Part shown: piece by piece, positions 7,480 through 12,714 of the stretch
Numbering within the stretch: position 1 is the first letter of the stretch
How the letters are laid out: each line of letters starts with the position of its first letter
Origin: Gammaproteobacteria bacterium
Lineage (GTDB): Bacteria; Pseudomonadota; Gammaproteobacteria; Pseudomonadales; Cellvibrionaceae
Assembly (NCBI GenBank): GCA_021151625.1
Contig: JAGKWY010000106.1
Coordinates: 1 to 12,714 of the forward strand
Direction: 5' to 3'
Length of the DNA stretch: 12,714 nucleotides
Translations under genes and position numbers: made by a program
Notes under the pieces: generated by a model
What the model saw: only the letters and a program-made list of their open reading frames with translations
Databases searched by the model: none
Told to the model about the DNA's origin: nothing

Positions 7480-8904
7480 ATGCATCTAACTATGCCGAAT
7501 TTTGAGAGCGCCCATATTCTGGTGGTTGGGGATGTCATGCTGGATCGCTATTGGCACGGCATGAGTTCACGTATCTCGCCCGAGGCGCCGGTTCCGGTAG
7601 TGAAAGTCAGCCAGACAGAGGACCGCCCGGGCGGCGCTGGCAACGTGGCCTTGAACATGGCTGCTTTGGGTTCGAGCGTGTCGCTGATTGGCATAGTTGG
7701 CAATGATGAGGCTGGCCAGATTCTGCAGCATCGTCTCAGGGCGGCCAAAATTCATATAGATTTCCTTGTGTCTACCACAAAGCCAACTATCACCAAGCTG
7801 CGCGTGATCAGTCGTCACCAGCAGTTACTGCGCATGGATTTCGAAGACAAGTTTGATCTATCAGATAGTGCCGATTTTATCGGCAAAGTCAGAACCGCGA
7901 TTCGCAATAGCGATGTGCTGGTGCTTTCCGATTATGCCAAGGGCAGCTTGCAGGATTGCCAAACCTTGATCCGTATTGCGCGCGATGCAGGGGTACCGGT
8001 ATTGGTGGACCCCAAGGGGCATGATTTTATTCGCTACCGCGGCGCAACTATGCTGACCCCTAATTTCCATGAGTTTGAGACTGTAGTGGGTAAATGCACT
8101 AGCGAGCAGGATCTTGTGCACAAGGGTAAAACCCTGATGCAGGATCTGGGTTTGCAAGCACTGCTGATTACCCGTGGGGAGCAGGGGATGACCCTGTTGC
8201 GTCCCAGTCAGCCTGAGCTGCATCTGCCTGCACGTGGCCGTGAAGTGTTTGATGTGACTGGTGCCGGTGATACTGTGATTGCAACCCTGGCCGCTGCCAT
8301 AGCAGCAGGTCATTCCATGCCGGAAGCGACCGCTTTGGCAAATCTTGCTGCGGGTATAGTTGTTGGTAAGCTGGGGACCGCCGCAGTTAGTGCACCTGAA
8401 TTGCGCAGGGCGATTGTTGCCGAGCAGGGCGCACAGCGTGGTGTGGTTTCTGAAGAGCAATTGCTAATGGCGATTGAAGATGCGCGCGCCAGTGGTGAGC
8501 GGCTGGTATTTACCAACGGCTGCTTCGATATTATCCATGCCGGACATGTTGGCTACCTGGAAGAGGCGCGCAAGCAGGGTGATCGCTTGATTGTCGCCGT
8601 TAACTCGGATGCCTCAATTCGCCGCCTTAAAGGCAGCGGCCGCCCGATTAATCCGCTGGATCGCCGTATGGCGGTATTGGCAGGTTTGGAAGCGGTGGAT
8701 TGGGTAGTCTCATTTGATGAGGACACCCCGGAACGATTGCTGCGTCGTGTTAAGCCGGATGTATTGGTCAAAGGTGGCGACTACCGCGAGGATCAGGTGG
8801 TCGGCGGAAATATCGTCAAGCCATATGGGGGCAAGGTAAAAGTGCTCAGCTTTTTTGATAACTGCTCAACGACCTCGATTGTTAATAAGATCCGCAAACA
8901 ATAA
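7480..8904 (+). CDS. hldE: Bifunctional heptose-7-phosphate kinase / heptose-1-phosphate adenylyltransferase
   Basis: HldE catalyses two steps of ADP-heptose synthesis: phosphorylation of D-glycero-D-manno-heptose 7-phosphate at C1, and, after dephosphorylation by GmhB, transfer of AMP. The product feeds WaaC and WaaF. The 474-residue protein (E. coli 477) has an N-terminal PfkB/ribokinase domain (about 1-320) with VVGDVMLDRYWHG, RISPEAPVPVVKV, RPGGAGNVALN, LSDYAKG, DPKG and the catalytic DVTGAGDT (Asp264). A C-terminal nucleotidyltransferase domain follows, with FTNGCFDIIHAGH (HxGH at His353-His356), VAVNSD and LVKGGDY. ATG 7480 gives MHLTMPNFESA, which aligns end to end with the E. coli N terminus; ATG 7492 is possible. 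It is 63 bases after msbA with no terminator between, so it is probably the last gene of the LPS operon, though an internal promoter cannot be excluded. Confidence 0.97.
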   Translation: MHLTMPNFESAHILVVGDVMLDRYWHGMSSRISPEAPVPVVKVSQTEDRPGGAGNVALNMAALGSSVSLIGIVGNDEAGQILQHRLRAAKIHIDFLVSTTKPTITKLRVISRHQQLLRMDFEDKFDLSDSADFIGKVRTAIRNSDVLVLSDYAKGSLQDCQTLIRIARDAGVPVLVDPKGHDFIRYRGATMLTPNFHEFETVVGKCTSEQDLVHKGKTLMQDLGLQALLITRGEQGMTLLRPSQPELHLPARGREVFDVTGAGDTVIATLAAAIAAGHSMPEATALANLAAGIVVGKLGTAAVSAPELRRAIVAEQGAQRGVVSEEQLLMAIEDARASGERLVFTNGCFDIIHAGHVGYLEEARKQGDRLIVAVNSDASIRRLKGSGRPINPLDRRMAVLAGLEAVDWVVSFDEDTPERLLRRVKPDVLVKGGDYREDQVVGGNIVKPYGGKVKVLSFFDNCSTTSIVNKIRKQ

Positions 8905-8923
8905 GCCTTATGTAGTGATCAAT

Positions 8924-8952
8924 AAAAAAGCCGCCCCATGGGCGGCTTTTTT
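8924..8952. terminator. Bidirectional terminator between hldE and the alcohol dehydrogenase gene
   Basis: A6 GCCGCCC (8924-8936) pairs perfectly with GGGCGGC T6 (8940-8952) around a three-base loop. The 7-bp G+C core flanked by A and T runs gives a T tract in both directions. It lies 19 bases after the hldE stop and 16 bases before the end of the convergent alcohol dehydrogenase gene, so it serves both. Confidence 0.95.
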
Positions 8953-8968
8953 CTGGTCGGCGAAATGA

Positions 8969-10123
8969 TCAGGCAGCTAATTCAAGAATTTCGCGCGAGG
9001 CCTCCGGGGTGATTACCCCATGTTCACCCAGTGCGAGCAAGTCGTGTTTCACCAACATATCCACCAGTTTGGGAATAGATTCGCGGCCAACCCCGTAGCC
9101 ACTCAGAGTGGTTGGTGTGCCCATTTGCTCAAAGAATCCCCGTGTTTCCGCTATGGCAGCATCTATCAATTCATCTTCATTGGCCAGGTTCAGGCCCCAC
9201 ACACGGCGGCCATACTGAAGCAACTTGCCGCGCTTTTTATCGCGTTGATGCTGCATCACCGCGGGCAGGACTATGGCGAGGGTTTGGGCGTGATCCAGTC
9301 CGTGCATAGCGGTAATTTCGTGGCCGATCATATGGGTGGCCCAGTCTTGCGGTACCCCAACGCCAATTAGTCCATTCAGGGCCATAGTCGCTGCCCACAT
9401 AACATTGGCGCGCACGGCGTAATTGGTGGGTTCTTTGAGAGAACGCGGCCCTTCTTCGATCAAGGTCATTAGCAGACCTTCGGCAAAACGATCCTGAACC
9501 TTGGCGTCTACCGGGTAAGTCAGGTATTGCTCCATGATATGGACGAAAGCATCCACTGCCCCATTTGCAATCTGGCGCGGCGGCAGGCTGTAGGTAGTGG
9601 TCGGATCAAGGATTGCAAATTGCGGGTATACCAGAGGGCTGCCGAAGGAGAGTTTCTCCTGTGTTGCCGCCTTGGTGATGACTGAGTTGCCGTTACTTTC
9701 AGTTCCTGTCGCGGGCAAGGTCAGTACACAGCCGATGGGTAGGGCGGAAAAGAAAGGCTGGTGTTTAGCCATAATATCCCAGGGCTCTCCTTCGAAATTG
9801 ATTGCGGCCGCAATCAGCTTGGTGCCATCGATCACGCTGCCACCTCCCACCGGCAACAGGAAATCGATCTTTTCCTTTTTCACTAACGCTACTGCCTTCA
9901 TCAAGGTTTCATAGTGAGGGTTGGGTTCAATGCCGCCGAATTCAAACCAGGTTTTTCCCTCCAGTGCTTTAACGACTTGATCGTAAACACCGTTCTTTTT
10001 GATTGAGCCTCCACCGTAGGTGACAAGGATGCGGGCGTTCGCTGGAACCAGCTTGGCCAGTTCCTGGATCTGGCCTTCGCCAAAGACAATTTTGGTGGGG
10101 TTGGAGAAGGTGAAGTTTTGCAT
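8969..10123 (-). CDS. yqhD: Iron-containing (type III) alcohol dehydrogenase, YqhD type
   Basis: This is probably a cytoplasmic NADPH-dependent aldehyde reductase that clears short-chain and lipid-derived aldehydes. The 384-residue protein aligns along its whole length with E. coli YqhD (387). It has ITYGGGS-type coenzyme loops at 37-40 and 93-96 (VGGGSVIDGTK), GIEPNPHYETLM, LPATGTESN, and four metal ligands with YqhD spacing: Asp191, His195, His264 and His278 (ANGAVDAFVH, ATHMIGHE, GLDHAQ). ATG 10123 was chosen because GGAGAG at 10131-10136 is seven bases away and the product begins MQNFTFSNPTKIVFG like YqhD; an upstream ATG at 10159 would add 12 unrelated residues. It lies 82 bases after the Rieske gene on the same strand with no terminator between, so read-through is possible. 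I saw no convincing promoter. The exact substrate is unknown. Confidence 0.92.
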   Translation of the reverse strand: MQNFTFSNPTKIVFGEGQIQELAKLVPANARILVTYGGGSIKKNGVYDQVVKALEGKTWFEFGGIEPNPHYETLMKAVALVKKEKIDFLLPVGGGSVIDGTKLIAAAINFEGEPWDIMAKHQPFFSALPIGCVLTLPATGTESNGNSVITKAATQEKLSFGSPLVYPQFAILDPTTTYSLPPRQIANGAVDAFVHIMEQYLTYPVDAKVQDRFAEGLLMTLIEEGPRSLKEPTNYAVRANVMWAATMALNGLIGVGVPQDWATHMIGHEITAMHGLDHAQTLAIVLPAVMQHQRDKKRGKLLQYGRRVWGLNLANEDELIDAAIAETRGFFEQMGTPTTLSGYGVGRESIPKLVDMLVKHDLLALGEHGVITPEASREILELAA

Positions 10124-10205
10124 GAGGTATCTCTCCGAATGTTGTGTACTAGTGGGCATGAATCTGGCGATCTTTATCGATTAATTCAAGGATGCTTGCG
10201 TAAAT

Positions 10206-10547
10206 TTACTTGGACTTGATCCAGATGTGGTTATCGAGGATCTGGTGGGGGATAGATTGCAGGCTACGCCCAAGACAGGGGCCGGACACGCATTGCCCTG
10301 ATTGGATCACAAATTGCGCACCATGATTGGCGCATTGAATCACGCTACCACTGCTATCGAGAAACTGGTTTTCCACCCATTCCAGCGGAATCCCCAAATG
10401 GGGGCAGGCATTGCGATACACAAAAACCTGCCCCCCTTGCTTGATGGCAAAGACATTCTGATTGCCCTGCTTAAAACCCCGGCTAGTGCCGTCGGTAAGA
10501 TCATCCAAATGACACAGGGCAATCAGTTGTCCTTTGTTTTCGGTCAT
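10206..10547 (-). CDS. Small Rieske [2Fe-2S] domain protein
   Basis: The 113-residue protein is essentially one Rieske ferredoxin domain. Cluster ligands are visible as Cys48-x-His50 (ACPHLG) and Cys72-x2-His75 (QCANHGAQF), followed by GQCVSGPCLGRSLQ (Cys86, Cys91), the usual proline-loop region. There is no signal peptide or membrane segment, so it is probably cytoplasmic. The 21 residues between the ligand pairs are more than the 15-17 common in classic Rieske motifs, but this resembles uncharacterised small Rieske proteins I recall from pseudomonads. The ATG overlaps the stop of the Deg-type protease as ATGA, indicating translational coupling. It may be an electron carrier or redox sensor; no oxygenase or reductase partner is in the window and the role is unknown. 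Confidence 0.85.
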   Translation of the reverse strand: MTENKGQLIALCHLDDLTDGTSRGFKQGNQNVFAIKQGGQVFVYRNACPHLGIPLEWVENQFLDSSGSVIQCANHGAQFVIQSGQCVSGPCLGRSLQSIPHQILDNHIWIKSK

Positions 10548-11590
10548 TGCGGTGCAATCAAACGTACTTTGCGAGTGAGTAGCTTGCTGTCGCGCATAAC
10601 ACTGACATTCACCTTGTCACCCGGTTTGTAATGCTCAAGTGCACTTAATAATTGGTCATCATTGGCGACGGGGTAATCCTCAATCGCGACTATGACGTCG
10701 CCCAGGCTGATCTGCCCCCAGTTATTGCGTTTGGCACCTTGCAAGCCAGCTTCAGCTGCTGGTGAATTAGGCTCAACACGCAAAATAGGAACACCCTGAA
10801 TGCCAACTTGCTGCGCCCATTGATCCGGCGCTACGGCTATACCTAATACCGGGCGAACAATGCGGCCGTGGGTAATCAGCTCGGGTACAACTTCTTTGAC
10901 AGTATTGACCGGAATCGCAAAACCGATACCTGCGCTTGCCCCGCTGGGGCTGTAGATCATAGTGTTAACACCAATCAGGCGTCCCTCGGAATTCAGCAAT
11001 GGACCACCGGAATTGCCGGGGTTAATAGCCGCATCCGTCTGGATTACATTGGTAATTTTGCGCTGGTTGGGCGATTCAATTTCACGCCCCAAGGCGCTGA
11101 CCACACCGGTGGTGAGGGTTGCATCAAGGCCAAATGGGTTGCCAATAGCGAGTACTTTACGCCCAACACGTAAATCCCCTGAATCTCCCAGTGGCAGAGC
11201 TTTGAGCTTGGCTTTTGGGGCATCAATTTTTAGCACTGCAATATCGCGCTCGGGGGCAAGCCCCACCACTTCTGCCGGCCAATTGGATTGATCCTGTAAG
11301 GTAATGGTGATCTTGCGTGCACCTTCCACCACATGGAAGTTGGTGACTATGTAACCTTTATCGTCCCACACAAACCCTGTGCCCGAGCCGCGTGGCACGG
11401 TCACCAGATCAAAGGAGTAGGGATCCCGTGCGAGTTGTTGATTGGTGACGAACACTACGCTAGGACGGGAGGCCTCAAACACCTCCATGCTGTTTTGTTC
11501 GTCATCGGTGGAAAAGGCCTGAACGGTCGCCGCGCCCAAGGCGCTGGCGCCGGTCAGGATGCTGAGGATAAACCAGCGCCAGAGTTTCAT
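10544..11590 (-). CDS. Periplasmic trypsin-like serine protease with one PDZ domain (DegP/Deg1 type)
   Basis: This 348-residue HtrA-family protease has a likely signal peptide (MKLWRW, a hydrophobic stretch, then cleavage near AxA/VQA at about residue 25) and probably acts in the periplasm on misfolded proteins. The protease domain (about 40-240) shows the triad His86 (TNFHVVEG), Asp116 (ERDIAVL) and Ser194 (NPGNSGGPLL). One PDZ domain (about 250-345) follows, with RPVLGI and AGLQGAKRNNWGQISLGDVI. Texture and insertions resemble plant chloroplast Deg1 and bacterial proteins often annotated '2-alkenal reductase' more than E. coli DegP (two PDZ) or DegS. A G7 purine run at 11600-11606 gives a strong ribosome site eight to nine bases before ATG 11590. 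It lies 21 bases after htpX and overlaps the Rieske gene, so the three are one operon. AlgW/DegS-like signalling cannot be excluded. Confidence 0.92.
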   Translation of the reverse strand: MKLWRWFILSILTGASALGAATVQAFSTDDEQNSMEVFEASRPSVVFVTNQQLARDPYSFDLVTVPRGSGTGFVWDDKGYIVTNFHVVEGARKITITLQDQSNWPAEVVGLAPERDIAVLKIDAPKAKLKALPLGDSGDLRVGRKVLAIGNPFGLDATLTTGVVSALGREIESPNQRKITNVIQTDAAINPGNSGGPLLNSEGRLIGVNTMIYSPSGASAGIGFAIPVNTVKEVVPELITHGRIVRPVLGIAVAPDQWAQQVGIQGVPILRVEPNSPAAEAGLQGAKRNNWGQISLGDVIVAIEDYPVANDDQLLSALEHYKPGDKVNVSVMRDSKLLTRKVRLIAPQ

Positions 11591-11611
11591 GTCGTCAGTC
11601 CCCCCCTGCGA

Positions 11612-12487
11612 TTAAGCAGCGTTGCGCAGTGCCTGGATGCGCGCTTCCAGCGGTGGGTGGCTGGCAAACAGGTTGCGCATACCGCCACTGATACCAAAGG
11701 CACGCATGCTGCTTGGCAAAGGACTTTCCACGCCGGCACTTGTCTCTGCTTGCAAACGTTGCAGGGCGCGGATCATCGCCCCGCGATCTGCCAAGGTTGC
11801 ACCCGCTTCATCGGCGCGGTATTCGCGATAGCGGGAGAACGCCGCCACAATCATAGAGGCCAGAATGCCCAGCACAATCTCAGCGATAAAGGTGGTGACC
11901 ATAAACGCGATACCGCGACCATCTTCATTTTTGAGTAATACCCGGTCAACCAGGTCGCCGATGATGCGGGCAAAGAACATAACAAAGGTATTTACCACAC
12001 CCTGGATAAGGCTCAGGGTGATCATATCGCCGTTGGCAACGTGGCCGATTTCATGAGCCAGGACTGCTTTTACTTCGTCGCGCTCAAAGCGTTGCAGCAG
12101 GCCAAGGCTCACAGCAACCAGTGCATCGTTACGGTTCCAGCCAGTGGCAAATGCGTTGGATTCCTGAGCCGCAAATACACCGATTTCCGGAGTTTTAATG
12201 CCGGCCTTTTGGGAAAGTTCGGTTACGGTATCTACCAGCCATTTTTCATCAGCGTTGCGCGGCTGTTCAATCAGCTGCACGCCCATGGTTTTCTTGGCCA
12301 TCCACTTGGATAAAAACAGGGAAATAAAGGAGCCGACAAATCCGAACACGGCACAGAAAATCAGCAGGTTTTGCAGATCGAGGCCGCCTGCAGTGCGATA
12401 GCTGCCAACCCCCAGTAAGCTTAAAACTACACCAGCCACCAGCATTACCGCGAGGTTAGTGAGTAAAAACAAGCCTATGCGTAACAC
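11612..12487 (-). CDS. htpX: Membrane zinc metalloprotease HtpX
   Basis: HtpX is an M48-family inner-membrane protease that degrades damaged membrane proteins, usually in the envelope or heat-stress response. The protein has 291 residues (E. coli 293). Two N-terminal membrane segments (LRIGLFLLTNLAVML; LLIFCAVFGFVGSF) precede the conserved LSKWMAKKTMG and IEQPRN. The zinc site is HEIGH (His145, Glu146, His149) with the third ligand Glu222 in REYRADEAG; two more hydrophobic segments lie between. It ends with SHPPLEARIQALR. GTG 12487 was chosen because GGAG at 12496-12499 is eight bases upstream and the product then begins MLRIGLFLLTN, matching E. coli MMRIALFLLTN; a TTG at 12502 in frame would fall on that ribosome site. 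It is the first gene of the minus-strand operon with the Deg-type protease and Rieske genes. Confidence 0.96.
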   Translation of the reverse strand: MLRIGLFLLTNLAVMLVAGVVLSLLGVGSYRTAGGLDLQNLLIFCAVFGFVGSFISLFLSKWMAKKTMGVQLIEQPRNADEKWLVDTVTELSQKAGIKTPEIGVFAAQESNAFATGWNRNDALVAVSLGLLQRFERDEVKAVLAHEIGHVANGDMITLSLIQGVVNTFVMFFARIIGDLVDRVLLKNEDGRGIAFMVTTFIAEIVLGILASMIVAAFSRYREYRADEAGATLADRGAMIRALQRLQAETSAGVESPLPSSMRAFGISGGMRNLFASHPPLEARIQALRNAA

Positions 12488-12544
12488 GATATTATCTCCC
12501 AATAAGTTATATAAGGTTTACCGCCGAAATGGCAGTCACGCGGG

Positions 12545-12575
12545 AGTATATGTGTACAGTCGGACAGGATTTCAA
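12545..12575 (-). promoter_or_regulatory. Candidate promoter for htpX
   Basis: Read on the minus strand, TTGAAA (12575-12570) lies 19 bases before TATACT (12550-12545), each five of six to the sigma-70 consensus, about 58 bases upstream of the htpX start. The spacing is longer than the optimal 17. No clear heat-shock sigma-32 box (CCCCAT type) is seen at the right distance. The assignment is by eye and tentative. Confidence 0.35.
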
Positions 12576-12615
12576 TTGCTAGTGATGTTAAGAAAGGAAA
12601 AACTGCGGCAACAGC

Positions 12616-12643
12616 AATAAAAATGGCCGCCTCAAGGGCGGCC
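12616..12643 (-). terminator. Minus-strand terminator of a transcript entering from the right
   Basis: On the minus strand GGCCGCC and GGCGGCC (12643-12637 and 12631-12625) form a perfect 7-bp stem around a five-base loop, followed by ATTTTTATT. It should end a minus-strand transcript that starts beyond the right edge, upstream of the htpX promoter region. On the plus strand no T run follows. Confidence 0.75.
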
Positions 12644-12714
12644 CAAGCAACCGTGTTAGCCGAGAGACCTTCGGAGAGGAAAGCCCCAGGGGGTGAGCAA
12701 ATTCGTTAACCGAC
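12644..12714. other. Unassigned right-edge segment
   Basis: These 71 bases contain no feature I can name. On the minus strand one frame is open from the edge to TAA 12658-12656 (18 codons ending PLRRSLG), 13 bases before the terminator, so this could be the end of a coding gene; a second frame stops at 12708-12706. The segment could also be the 3' end of a small RNA, since it holds short self-complementary pieces such as CCGA/TCGG around 12659. It does not match tRNA, tmRNA, SRP RNA or any riboswitch I know. Confidence 0.3.

Noticed and set aside
7861..8460. A 199-codon open frame on the minus strand inside hldE
   Set aside because: It is antisense to strongly conserved HldE sequence, has no recognisable domain and looks like a shadow of codon bias.
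10124..10205. A promoter for the alcohol dehydrogenase gene (TTGAAT near 10189 on the minus strand)
   Set aside because: No acceptable -10 box lies at 16-18 bases, and a small CGAT/ATCG inverted repeat is too short to call an operator.
11333..11938. A 201-codon open frame on the plus strand across the Deg protease and htpX
   Set aside because: It spans two well-supported minus-strand genes and their junction, and its translation has no recognisable protein features.
12661..12690. Resemblance of GGAGAGGAAAGCCCC on the plus strand to the RNase P RNA core GAGGAAAGUCC
   Set aside because: The match is short, the rest of the conserved RNase P RNA is not present around it, and the nearby terminator points the other way.

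Overview
The window looks like a chromosomal segment of a gammaproteobacterium related to Pseudomonas, probably a member of the Cellvibrionaceae (Cellvibrio-like). This rests on recalled protein similarity and gene order (glnE, ilvE, waaF, waaG, waaP, ligase, msbA, hldE matches the Pseudomonas LPS-core locus), not on a database search. There are no insertion sequences, phage genes, CRISPR arrays, tRNA or rRNA genes. Nearly all of it is coding.

Layout, plus strand (1-8952): the 3' end of glnE (glutamine synthetase adenylyltransferase), then ilvE (branched-chain aminotransferase) and a clear intrinsic terminator. A tight LPS operon follows: waaF (heptosyltransferase II), a single gene fusing WaaG (core glucosyltransferase) to WaaP (heptose kinase), an O-antigen ligase/polymerase-family membrane protein, msbA (lipid A-core flippase) and hldE (ADP-heptose synthesis). 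It ends at a 13-bp bidirectional terminator. Together these genes make the ADP-heptose precursor, extend and phosphorylate the inner core, flip lipid A-core across the inner membrane and probably join O-antigen to it. waaC, which sits between waaF and waaG in Pseudomonas, is not here.

Layout, minus strand (8969-12714): reading in the direction of transcription, htpX (membrane zinc protease), a periplasmic DegP/Deg1-type serine protease with one PDZ domain, a small Rieske [2Fe-2S] protein overlapping it by 4 bp, and a YqhD-type NADPH-dependent alcohol/aldehyde reductase. The first three look like an envelope quality-control operon. The right edge holds a minus-strand terminator for a transcript that begins outside the window.

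The most unusual feature is the waaG-waaP fusion. Both enzymes appear full length and keep their catalytic motifs, and the usual waaP start codon is absent. Just before the junction lies an A8 run containing an in-frame A AAA AAA slippery heptamer, with a perfect 8-bp hairpin downstream. A -1 slip there would end translation at a TGA 18 bases on, releasing a normal-sized stand-alone WaaG. This may be a way to make both WaaG and WaaG-WaaP from one gene, or it may be chance; comparison with relatives would decide.
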